In this document: one piece after another, positions 24,037 through 31,004 of the stretch | Layout of the letters: every line of letters begins with the position of its first letter | How positions within the stretch are numbered: position 1 is the stretch's first letter | DNA from: Bacillota bacterium | GTDB lineage: Bacteria; Bacillota; Clostridia; Lachnospirales; Cellulosilyticaceae | Direction of reading: 5' to 3' | DNA: 36,177 nt | Assembly: GCA_023393125.1 (NCBI GenBank) | Contig: JAEWMQ010000054.1 | Location: 1-36,177 of the forward strand | The notes under the pieces: generated by a model | Database searches by the model: none | Told to the model about the DNA's origin: nothing | The model's input: the letters and a program-made list of their open reading frames with translations, nothing else | Program-made: the position numbers and the translations under genes

Positions 24037-24412
24037 CTTGAGGCACCTCCCAAAGAATCTTACCATACTTTTTAATTTCTTTTACCAATAAGCCTTCTGA
24101 GCGTAGATATGTCTCTAGATCATAAAACACAATATCTGTAGACACACCATCTTGCTCTTCATCTAACTCATGATCTAAATCTATCTTAATCTCTCTATCT
24201 ATTATGTCCTTAGTAATGACTAAGAGGTCCACATCACTATTAATGTCTAGATTGCCTCTAGCACAACTTCCAAATAAAACAATATATAGGAGGCCTTCTA
24301 TTGATTTATCAAAAATGCACTGACAATCCTTTATGATCTTATTAACAAATCGCTCAGGCAAATAACTATTTCTCAGTGCTTGTATTGTTGTATCTGTTAA
24401 TGCTGTAGTCAC
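24023..24412 (-). CDS. Minimal nucleotidyltransferase (MNT) of an MNT-HEPN pair
   Basis: A 129-residue protein of the DNA polymerase beta superfamily. The active-site motif GSCARGNLDINSDVDLLV (about 48-65) fits GSx10DxD exactly, and a third acidic strand, VSTDIVFYD, follows (about 93-101). Relatives (MntA) transfer AMP to a HEPN partner to silence it, as in HepT-MntA toxin-antitoxin pairs; others have unknown targets. It starts at a GTG with GGAGGG upstream and overlaps the HEPN gene downstream. Together they form an accessory two-gene unit between csp remnants and the second Gln-rich lipoprotein. Confidence 0.9.
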   Translation of the reverse strand: MTTALTDTTIQALRNSYLPERFVNKIIKDCQCIFDKSIEGLLYIVLFGSCARGNLDINSDVDLLVITKDIIDREIKIDLDHELDEEQDGVSTDIVFYDLETYLRSEGLLVKEIKKYGKILWEVPQDDRK

Positions 24413-24602
24413 TATTGCTCCCTCCCTACTCCTATTTCTATTTATACCTTCTATTTCTTAAGTATTCACTTCTTTATTCTTATCTAATCCTTTATCCATA
24501 GGCTTATTAATAAATTTACTTATCTTTATTATACTTCATCCGAAGTCGTCAAGCCACTATTAGAAATATCTCATGGTGAAATGAAGGATATTAAGGTATT
24601 CA

Positions 24603-25007
24603 TTATGATTTCCTCTTCTTATTCAGTTGTTGCAATTTTTCTTGTTGTTCTTTCTCCTCTTCCTCTTCTTCTTGTTGTATCTCTTCCTGCTTCTGCTCCT
24701 CTTCTTGTTGCAATTCCTCTTGTTGCTGCTGTTGTTGCAACTCCTGCTGTTGTAGTTGTTCTTGCTGCAGTTCCTGTTGCTGCTGCTCTTCTTGTTGCTG
24801 CTCTTGCTGCTGCAGTTCCTCTTGTTGTTGCTGCTGCTGTTGCAATTCCTGTTGCTGCAGTTCCTGCTGTTGTGCCTCTTCTTCTTGTATCTCCTGTTGT
24901 TGTTCCTTAACTTTTATGGGTACTGCATAATAAGCTGCTTGTTTGCTACTTGAGCATCCTACTAATAGTATGATAAGTAATACTTGGATTATCCTATTCT
25001 TTTTCAT
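24603..25007 (-). CDS. Gln/Glu-rich repeat lipoprotein, copy 2
   Basis: A 134-residue paralogue of the protein at 11843-12208. The signal and lipobox match almost exactly (MKKNRIIQVLLIILLVGC, Cys 18, then SSSK), followed by a short linker (AVPIKVKE). The rest, about 95 residues, is nearly all Gln and Glu with regularly spaced Leu (LQQQELQQQQQQQEELQ), ending in basic KKRKS. It is more acidic than copy 1 and lacks its His residues. The DNA is a long imperfect CAG/CAA tract prone to length change in steps of three bases, so the reading frame would survive slippage. AAGGAAGG precedes the ATG. Like copy 1, it is the next gene after a csp. Confidence 0.75.
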   Translation of the reverse strand: MKKNRIIQVLLIILLVGCSSSKQAAYYAVPIKVKEQQQEIQEEEAQQQELQQQELQQQQQQQEELQQQEQQQEEQQQQELQQEQLQQQELQQQQQQEELQQEEEQKQEEIQQEEEEEEKEQQEKLQQLNKKRKS

Positions 25008-25200
25008 TAACGCTTTTTCCTTCCTTTACTTTTTCTAAGACCAGAATTAACATCTCTCTCAGTTTATCCATCTCCTCCTTACTGTATCCTCTAATAAATC
25101 ATATATATAATCTGTATTTCTACCTACTTTATAGTTTTCATTTTTATAAAAATACTCATAGAAACATCAAAAAATCCCTATATAAATTAAGAGCACATAA
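25008..25200 (-). pseudogene. Frameshifted relative of the stretch upstream of Gln-rich lipoprotein copy 1
   Basis: On the minus strand two frames carry pieces that align with 12209-12394: VGRNTDYIYDLL in one, and GYSKEEMDKLREMLILVLEK in another after an apparent one-base deletion. The second piece runs a few codons past the lipoprotein start in a different frame. It is a decayed copy and supports duplication of a larger unit than the lipoprotein alone. Confidence 0.55.
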
Positions 25201-25215
25201 CCCTAAGAACGACAA

Positions 25216-25264
25216 AAAAGCTGTTGCAGTAATGATTTACTAATCACTACTACAACAGCTTTTT
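25216..25264 (-). terminator. csp copy E terminator
   Basis: AAAAAAGCTGTTGCAGTA pairs with TACTACAACAGCTTTT with one mismatch and a middle loop. It is the same type as at copies A, B and C. Confidence 0.88.
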
Positions 25265-25282
25265 ATTAATCATTTTTAATGA

Positions 25283-25480
25283 TTATGCTCTTGTAACGTT
25301 TTCTGCTTGAGCGCCACGTGGACCTTTTGTAATATCGAAGTTTACTGTTTGTCCTTCTTCAAGAGATTTGAATCCATCTCCTTGGATAGCTGAGAAATGT
25401 ACGAATACATCATCTCCACCTTCTCTTGAAATAAAACCGAATCCTTTTTCTGCGTTAAACCATTTAACTGTACCTGTCAT
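25283..25480 (-). CDS. csp: Cold-shock protein, copy E
   Basis: A 65-residue OB-fold RNA chaperone with intact RNP1 and RNP2. It looks like a mosaic: EGGDD as in copy C, GDGFKSLEEGQTV between the A and B types, and KGPRGAQAENVTRA as in the B/D group. Such mixing suggests gene conversion among the copies. It has its own promoter, leader and terminator, and the Gln-rich lipoprotein copy 2 follows downstream. Confidence 0.97.
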   Translation of the reverse strand: MTGTVKWFNAEKGFGFISREGGDDVFVHFSAIQGDGFKSLEEGQTVNFDITKGPRGAQAENVTRA

Positions 25481-25670
25481 GTGCGGTACCTCCTAATTAT
25501 TATAATTTTCTGTAATGGTTGTAAACAAAAAGAATTCACATACTATTACAAATTACATTGAGCAGTGCATATAATCTCTAATAACATGTGAATTTCACCA
25601 TTTTTAAAAGCTATAAACGACTCTACATAATACTTTCTTAGTATATACCGTATCCTATAGCTTGTCAACA
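25481..25670 (-). promoter_or_regulatory. csp copy E promoter and structured leader
   Basis: -35 TTGACA (25663-25668), 17-bp spacer, -10 TATACT (25640-25645). Hairpin outer arms 25534-25548 and 25579-25593; small hairpin 25510-25516 with 25545-25551, where one C-G pair has become U-G. This is the most diverged leader, yet the pair closing the outer helix is A-U where other copies have G-C or G-U. The 100 bases beyond the promoter show nothing distinct. Confidence 0.85.
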
Positions 25671-25766
25671 CAATATTAAAAAATATATTTATAAATTGAA
25701 CTTAGAGAATTTCCTGGCATCATTTTGGTATTTATTATATTGCTTACGACTCTTTGGCTCATAGCA

Positions 25767-25794
25767 AAAAGACAGAACCTAAGTTCTGCCTTTT
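25767..25794 (-). terminator. Terminator after the csp micro-remnant
   Basis: On the minus strand AAAAGGCAGAAC pairs with GTTCTGTCTTTT (one G-U). It is nearly the same as the hairpins at 23508 and 20565. It now ends the transcript of the secreted protein gene upstream. Confidence 0.85.
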
Positions 25795-25810
25795 AGAGTC
25801 TTATTTAATA

Positions 25811-25831
25811 TTATGCTTTTGTAATCTCAAA
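25811..25831 (-). pseudogene. Micro-remnant of a csp gene end
   Basis: On the minus strand these 21 bases read F-E-I-T-K-A-stop. Intact csp genes read FEITKG(10 residues)TKA or TRA-stop here. The plus strand of csp genes carries CTTTTGTAA twice near the end, and a deletion between those two repeats would give exactly this. It lies two bases after the stop of the secreted protein gene and before a csp-type terminator. Confidence 0.65.
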
Positions 25832-25833
25832 TC

Positions 25834-26295
25834 CTATTTCCCTACAAATACCTTACTACCATTATCCCCTGAATAAGGTGCTCCACCAGGTATTGTTACA
25901 TAACAGATAATAAGTTTATACTCCTTACCCGGTGTAATAGGCTGACTAAAGGTTAGTATAAAGGTTGTATGCTCGTTATCTTTTGCTTTAATCTGTACCT
26001 TATCAGCTGTTAACGAATTGCTAGCACTTACTTTATCATTCTTGCCCAATGTAGCTATACCAGATGGTATTTCTTCCGTAACACTTTGAATCCAGTAATT
26101 GGTTGCCTTTTCCCCTTTAGCAAGATCAACAGGCATATCATAGCTTATTTCAATCTGATTAGTACTTACTTGATTTAGCGTCTTCAGCTTTGGAATAACC
26201 TCTGTCATCTGCCTAGCATAGGTAGGTATACAGTTTCCTATTTGTAAAATAGCCAAAAAGCCAATAACTAATATTTTTTTCAAGTCTTTTTTCAT
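25834..26295 (-). CDS. Secreted protein with Ig-like fold, function unknown
   Basis: A 153-residue protein. The N-terminus (MKKDLKKILVIGFLAILQIG, then NCIPTYARQ) is a cleavable signal peptide with likely cutting after TYA. The mature part is short and beta-rich (VSTNQIEISYDMPVDLAKGE, later TTFILTFSQPITPGKEYKLI). This resembles the small SbsA/Big_5-like Ig domains that decorate clostridial surface proteins. No catalytic motif or anchor is visible, so it may be released or bound non-covalently. AAAGGAAAG precedes the ATG. Its 3' end abuts the csp micro-remnant, so it replaced most of a csp copy. Confidence 0.65.
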   Translation of the reverse strand: MKKDLKKILVIGFLAILQIGNCIPTYARQMTEVIPKLKTLNQVSTNQIEISYDMPVDLAKGEKATNYWIQSVTEEIPSGIATLGKNDKVSASNSLTADKVQIKAKDNEHTTFILTFSQPITPGKEYKLIICYVTIPGGAPYSGDNGSKVFVGK

Positions 26296-26514
26296 ATCAA
26301 CTTTCCTTTCATTAATTATTCATTTTCACAAATAGAGTGACCATAATGGCAGATAAATATGTATTCATTATCAATAGGAATTTAGAGAGTAAGTTCCTAA
26401 AACAGGTGCCATAGTATGTTTCCCCATCTGTTCAAAGATTGATTTCTCAATATAAATCCTCTAAAATTTATTTTGCGTAGTATAATAATTTATACAAGTC
26501 TGCGGGAGGAATTG

Positions 26515-27333
26515 ATGTTGAAAACATATAAAATCGGCGAAATTGCTAAACTACTTGGTATTAGTGCTGAAACTATCCGAAACTATGAAAAGAAAGGGTT
26601 AATTGAGCCATATAAGGAAGATTCAAATTATCGTTATTTTGATATTATAAAGGTTAATCATTTACTTAACATCCAGAAATTCCAAAAGTATGGATATAAT
26701 TCACATGAAATTAAGGAATTAATGAATGAGAGCTCACTGAAAGAAGCAGAGCTTTCTCTGATAAATAAAGAAAAGGAATTACTAAATGAAGCTTTTTACT
26801 TAAATCTAAAGATAAATAGCGTTAATACAACAATTAACTTTATGATGCAGGCACAGAATGCAAAGCAAAAATGTTTCCTTGGTGAACGTCCACCTCTATA
26901 TCGCTTGAACTATCAGAAAAACCATGAATTGCTCCAAAATGAAAGAGTACAAGAAGAGGTTGTCAGGTGGCTAAGATATGCAGATCTTACTTTTATGTCA
27001 GGATCTATACATTTGAATGCAATGATGAATTTAGGGAAAAATTTTGATTTTGGGTTCTGTTTAGATAAGAGAACCGCAGAATTTCTTGGTATATATGAAA
27101 ATGATGTTGTTCAATTTTATGATAGTTGCCCAGCTATTGTATTTTATTATGAAGCAACCCCAAAGAATGATATAGAAGGCGTTTCTAAAATGATACTAGA
27201 CTATGCAAATGAACATCACCTACGAATCGTTGGAGATAGTATTTCTCGAGTAATCTTTGCACGATGGGGAGATGAAGATGAGTATCTTATCTCACATTTA
27301 GTTTGGATACCTTATGAAAAAATAGAATCTTAG
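26515..27333 (+). CDS. MerR-family regulator with GyrI-like effector domain
   Basis: A 272-residue regulator. Residues 1-70 form the MerR winged helix-turn-helix: YKIGEIAKLLGISAETIRNY, EKKGLIEPYKEDSNYRYFD and KYGYNSHEIKELM. A coiled-coil linker (about 75-105) leads to a C-terminal region of about 150 residues resembling effector-binding domains of the BmrR/GyrI class. Such domains bind small ligands in a hydrophobic pocket; here Trp, Tyr and Cys are frequent. GGGAGGAATTG precedes the ATG at 26515; the frame is open upstream but without a site. The next operon (MFS, M20, DUF554) has a promoter with the 19-bp spacer that MerR proteins act on, so that is its probable target. Confidence 0.88.
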   Translation: MLKTYKIGEIAKLLGISAETIRNYEKKGLIEPYKEDSNYRYFDIIKVNHLLNIQKFQKYGYNSHEIKELMNESSLKEAELSLINKEKELLNEAFYLNLKINSVNTTINFMMQAQNAKQKCFLGERPPLYRLNYQKNHELLQNERVQEEVVRWLRYADLTFMSGSIHLNAMMNLGKNFDFGFCLDKRTAEFLGIYENDVVQFYDSCPAIVFYYEATPKNDIEGVSKMILDYANEHHLRIVGDSISRVIFARWGDEDEYLISHLVWIPYEKIES

Positions 27334-27353
27334 TAAGTTATAAAATATATTTA

Positions 27354-27387
27354 AGCAGAACTCTAAAGGGGGTTTCTGCTTTTTTTA
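27354..27387 (+). terminator. Terminator after the MerR gene
   Basis: AGCAGAA pairs with TTCTGCT around a 13-base loop, followed by seven T, about 20 bases past the stop. Confidence 0.88.
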
Positions 27388-27538
27388 GGCCCTTTTATTA
27401 GATTATATTGATAATAGTTTTTTTAAATCTATTTCTTTTTATAAATTATCTCTTTCTAAATGAAATCCTAGAAAAATAGTAATTAAGAACAGAGATATAT
27501 AAAGAAATTTTAATATAAAAATTTATTGAAATAATGGA

Positions 27539-27569
27539 TTGACTCTAAATGGCCTTTAAGGTTTATAAT
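27539..27569 (+). promoter_or_regulatory. MerR-type promoter with 19-bp spacer for the MFS-M20-DUF554 operon
   Basis: -35 TTGACT (27539-27544) and perfect -10 TATAAT (27564-27569) are 19 bp apart instead of 17. The spacer contains the near-palindrome CCTTTAAGG. Overlong spacers of 19-20 bp that need DNA distortion are the mark of MerR-activated promoters, and a MerR gene lies just upstream. The remaining intergenic DNA (27388-27538) is AT-rich with nothing else evident. Confidence 0.65.
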
Positions 27570-27679
27570 CCTTTGGTACTAAGAAAACAACCAGGCAATA
27601 ATAAGTATTCATGCAAAGTATTAGTCCGAAAATATGTTGTAATTAGAGATAATTATGATATACAAAGGTAAAAATTAAG

Positions 27680-27766
27680 ATGACCTATATCAATAAAGAC
27701 AGTTATAAATCAAAACCCTATTGGGGCCGAGATTCAAATATAAATAAGTTAACTGAAGGTCAGTAA
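27680..27766 (+). CDS. Possible 28-residue leader peptide
   Basis: ATG to TAA encodes 28 residues, including MTYINKDSYKSKPYWGRDS, within the leader of the MFS operon. It ends 16 bases before the MFS start codon. The upstream site (AAAGG, about 12 bases before) is weak. It contains no attenuation-like run of one amino acid. It could be chance, a leader peptide or a fragment of a lost gene; not recognised. Confidence 0.3.
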   Translation: MTYINKDSYKSKPYWGRDSNINKLTEGQ

Positions 27767-27782
27767 TTATTAGGAGGGTTCT

Positions 27783-28979
27783 ATGAAATTCACAAAAAAA
27801 GAATGGATAGTGTTTTGGATTGTATGTTTAATAGGTGTTTTTGCAAATCTCGATAAAAGTATGATTGGCTTTACTGCAGACAAGTTAATCAGTACATATG
27901 GTTTCACCAAAGCAGAGATGGGTAATTTATCTTCTGTGTTCTATGTTAGTTTTATTTTAATTACTATTCCAGGTGGATGGTTAGTTGACCGTTTTGGCTA
28001 TAAGAAATTTGTTGTAGCTTCATTAAGTATATTAACGGTATTCACTTTCCTATTTGGAAATGTTAGCGGACTACTTGCAATTTTATTTTTACGTTTCTTA
28101 GTTGGATTCGGACAAGCAGGATATACAAATGGTGCACCAAAAATTATCAGCGATAACTTTCAAGCAGATCAATGTGCTAAGGTACAGTCTATTGTAATAG
28201 CAACTGCTGGTATTGGTGGTATTCTTGCTAGTACAATTGGACAAAGCATTATTAATATAAATTGGCATTATGCTTACTACATGTTATCAGCAGGTTATTT
28301 AGTAGCTCTTATTCTTGTTATTCTTTTCTTAAAAGAGAAAAAATCAATAACTACAGAGGTTAAACAAAAGGCAGAACATGTAGAAAAAGTAGGTTTCTTT
28401 GATGCATGGAAAAATAAGAATACATTATTATTAGCAATAGCTGTATTATTTAGTAATTTAGTTGGTGTAGCAATGATGTTCTGGCTACCAAATGTATTCC
28501 ATGTAAACTTTGATATTCAAGATTCATCCATGCTAAGTACTATTATGGTCGGATTCTATATAATCATGACTATTTCAACAGCTATAAGTGGGTCTGTCAT
28601 TACTAAGTACTTCAAAGGAAAAGAACAAAAGTTTATTTTCTGGTTATCTATCATTACAGCAATATGTATCGTTGTATTTATAGCAGCACCTATATACCAA
28701 GTAGCTATAGCAGCATTATATATTTCTGATTTTACTATGATGCTAGCTTTCTCAGCACTATTATCTATACCATATCAAATTGTACCAAGAAAGATAATAG
28801 GTTCAGCATTTGCTGTATTAAATATAGGAGCTTTTGTTGGTGGCATTATTTCGCCACAATTAGTTAGCGCATTTGCAAAATCTGACAGCTATTTCTTATC
28901 TTTTATCGTACTTGCTGTATGTATGGTGATTTCAGGAGCAGCTACTTTATTAGTAAAGAAACCTAAAGAGATTGTTTAA
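27783..28979 (+). CDS. MFS transporter (anion:cation symporter-like)
   Basis: A 398-residue carrier with 12 predicted helices in two halves around a central hydrophilic loop (about 185-205: KEKKSITTEVKQKAEHVEKV). The MFS loop 2-3 motif reads GGWLVDRFGYKKF (about 61-73), and the helix 4 region LRFLVGFGQAGYTNGAPKII is typical of the ACS group that carries organic anions and acyl or amino-acid-like substrates. GGAGGG precedes the ATG. It is the first gene of an operon with an M20 amidohydrolase and a DUF554 protein, so its cargo is probably an N-acyl amino acid or similar conjugate that the amidohydrolase splits. Confidence 0.92.
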   Translation: MKFTKKEWIVFWIVCLIGVFANLDKSMIGFTADKLISTYGFTKAEMGNLSSVFYVSFILITIPGGWLVDRFGYKKFVVASLSILTVFTFLFGNVSGLLAILFLRFLVGFGQAGYTNGAPKIISDNFQADQCAKVQSIVIATAGIGGILASTIGQSIININWHYAYYMLSAGYLVALILVILFLKEKKSITTEVKQKAEHVEKVGFFDAWKNKNTLLLAIAVLFSNLVGVAMMFWLPNVFHVNFDIQDSSMLSTIMVGFYIIMTISTAISGSVITKYFKGKEQKFIFWLSIITAICIVVFIAAPIYQVAIAALYISDFTMMLAFSALLSIPYQIVPRKIIGSAFAVLNIGAFVGGIISPQLVSAFAKSDSYFLSFIVLAVCMVISGAATLLVKKPKEIV

Positions 28980-29034
28980 AAAAGAATATATGCCAGGATT
29001 TTAGATTTTGGCATACTTGTATAGGAGGTATATT

Positions 29035-30201
29035 ATGAAAGAATGGTTTAATAAAATTCCAGTAGATGAAATGATTTCTTGGAGACGTCATATTCATCAA
29101 AATCCAGAATTATCATTCAAAGAATATAACACAGCAGCTTTTGTCGAAGAAAAGCTAAGAAGTTTTGGAAATATTGAAATTGTAAGACCAACAGAAACTA
29201 GTGTTCTTGGTATTTTACGCGGAGCTAAAGAAGGAAAAACTATACTCCTTCGTGCAGATATGGATGCTTTACCTATGCAAGAAGAAGGTGATCTTCCTTT
29301 CAAATCAACAGTAAAGGGAGTAGCTCATACATGTGGGCATGATACACATACTGCTATGTTATTAGCTACAGCAAAAGTGCTTTCAGAGCTAAAGGATTTA
29401 CTACACGGAACTGTTAAGTTCATATTCCAACATGCAGAAGAACTTAATCCAGGTGGATCACAAGGAATTATAGATAGCGGTATGATTAGTGATATAGATG
29501 CAGCAGTTGGATTACATATTATTCCAAACTTTGAATGTGGTAGTATACATGTACGTCCAGCAGGTGCTGCAACAACAGCTGCCGATGGATTCTTTTTAAC
29601 TATTCAAGGTAAAGGAAGCCATGGTTCTATGCCACAGCATGGAATTGATCCTATTATTGTTGGAACCCAAATTATAAACCAATTACAGACCGTAATTTCT
29701 AGATATACTACACCAGGAGAACTAGCTGTCATAACTATTGGCGAATTTAAGGCAGGAGATGCTCCAAATATCATTCCTGATAAGGCTTATATGAGTGCAT
29801 CTATACGTACAATCAGTGATGAAACTAGAAAAAAAGTTGAGTTAAGAGTTAAAGATATTATAGATAATACATGTAAGACTTATGGTGCTACTTATGATTT
29901 AGATTACCAACTTGCATACCCAGCTGTTATTAATGACAAAACAGTATCAGAATTAGTAATGGATAGTGCAAGAGAAGTATTAGGAGAATCTATGGTAAAA
30001 GAAGCCCCATTAATGAGTGCAAGTGAAGACTTTGCAAATTATCGTCAAATTGCACCTATCTGTTTTGTACAACTTGGAGGAGGTACTGCCGCAGAAGGAT
30101 GTGGCTTTGCAAATCATCACCCTAAATTTATGGTTATGGAAGAATCTATGATTAGCGGTGTAAAAACAGAAGTACAAACAGTCTTGAATTTCTTAAAGTA
30201 A
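29035..30201 (+). CDS. M20-family amidohydrolase (N-acyl amino acid hydrolase type)
   Basis: A 388-residue cytosolic metal-dependent hydrolase of the M20D group, which removes acyl groups from amino acids or related amides. Motifs in order: WRRHIHQNPELSFKEYNTA (about 15-33), ADMDALPMQEEGDLPF (about 76-91), HTCGHDTHTAMLLATAK with metal ligands (about 99-115), FQHAEELNPGGSQGII with the catalytic Glu (about 134-149), AVGLHI, GKGSHGSMPQHGIDPI (the dimer-domain His) and a final ANHHPKF. The start at 29035 follows AGGAGG; an ATG at 29008 lacks a site. It lies between the MFS and DUF554 genes on the same strand with short gaps. The actual acyl or indole substrate is unknown. Confidence 0.94.
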   Translation: MKEWFNKIPVDEMISWRRHIHQNPELSFKEYNTAAFVEEKLRSFGNIEIVRPTETSVLGILRGAKEGKTILLRADMDALPMQEEGDLPFKSTVKGVAHTCGHDTHTAMLLATAKVLSELKDLLHGTVKFIFQHAEELNPGGSQGIIDSGMISDIDAAVGLHIIPNFECGSIHVRPAGAATTAADGFFLTIQGKGSHGSMPQHGIDPIIVGTQIINQLQTVISRYTTPGELAVITIGEFKAGDAPNIIPDKAYMSASIRTISDETRKKVELRVKDIIDNTCKTYGATYDLDYQLAYPAVINDKTVSELVMDSAREVLGESMVKEAPLMSASEDFANYRQIAPICFVQLGGGTAAEGCGFANHHPKFMVMEESMISGVKTEVQTVLNFLK

Positions 30202-30226
30202 TATAAGAAACCAGGAGACGGTTAAC

Positions 30227-30910
30227 ATGTTATATATCTTATGGAATATGATTGGCATTGAGATAGCTGGGTTTGTAAGTAGCTATGCAAAAAAAATTAT
30301 TTCAAAAGCTCAGCTACAGGCAGTACTTATCATTGCTAACCTTTGTATTGCTGCTGTTGGTATACAGGGAGCTATTACTACGAAAAATAATGTATTAATG
30401 ATCGTCAGTTGTGTACTAGGGGCTATGGTCGGAGTAAAGATAAATCTGGATGGTAGATTTAATCAATTAGGATTATTTTTAAAATCTAAGTTTAAGACAG
30501 CGGATGAGAACTTTGTTAAGGGATTTATCACTGTATTTATGATTCAGTGTGTAGGTTCTATGGCTATTGTAGGTCCGTTAAATATCGGGCTTAAGAATGA
30601 TTCATCAATATTATCTTTTAAGATTATTTTAGATATATGCAGTACATTAATTTATGGAACTATTTATGGTAGAAGCGTTATGTTGAGTGGTCCCTTTATT
30701 TTTCTCTATGAAACAATAATTTTTCTTTCAGCAACTGTTCTACAACCAATACTAACGTCTGATGTAATCAATGAGATTTCTGCAATTGGATCTTTACTTA
30801 TTTTTGGAATGTCACTTGATCTTTTAGGTATAATAAAGCTGAAGGTAGCTAATTATCTCCCTGCACTTTTAGGACCAATTATTTTTTATATGATTACTAC
30901 ACTATCATAA
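30227..30910 (+). CDS. DUF554 family membrane protein
   Basis: A 227-residue protein with about seven membrane helices. The pattern LCIAAVGIQGAITTKNNVLM, then GAMVGVKINLDGRFNQLG and FVKGFITVFMIQCVGSMAIV is that of the DUF554 family, whose members usually start with a Gly-rich N-terminal helix and act as small transport-like proteins of unknown substrate. It is the last gene of the MFS-M20 operon, 25 bases after the amidohydrolase stop. That position suggests export or exchange of a product of the amidohydrolase, which is inference only. Confidence 0.85.
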   Translation: MLYILWNMIGIEIAGFVSSYAKKIISKAQLQAVLIIANLCIAAVGIQGAITTKNNVLMIVSCVLGAMVGVKINLDGRFNQLGLFLKSKFKTADENFVKGFITVFMIQCVGSMAIVGPLNIGLKNDSSILSFKIILDICSTLIYGTIYGRSVMLSGPFIFLYETIIFLSATVLQPILTSDVINEISAIGSLLIFGMSLDLLGIIKLKVANYLPALLGPIIFYMITTLS

Positions 30911-30952
30911 AAACAGAAAATACTTTCTACTATATAGATGTAAATAAAAGAG

Positions 30953-30994
30953 AAAGCCATGAAAATACCCCTAAAATGATATTTTTATGGCTTT
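30953..30994. terminator. Bidirectional terminator between the DUF554 and sulfhydrylase genes
   Basis: AAAGCCATGAAAATA pairs with TATTTTTATGGCTTT (one mismatch) around a 12-base loop. It serves convergent genes. Confidence 0.85.
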
Positions 30995-31004
30995 CTTCCT
31001 ATAA

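Noticed and set aside
24581..24953. Long plus-strand reading frames rich in Val, Ala and Leu opposite the second Gln-rich lipoprotein (a similar one is at 11803-12135).
   Set aside because: They are the antisense of CAG/CAA repeats, lack ribosome sites, and arise from codon composition only.
12664..25670. Regularly recurring similar blocks suggesting a CRISPR-like or mobile repeat array.
   Set aside because: The blocks are csp promoters, leaders and genes spaced by kilobases with coding DNA between; no short uniform spacers, cas genes or transposase.
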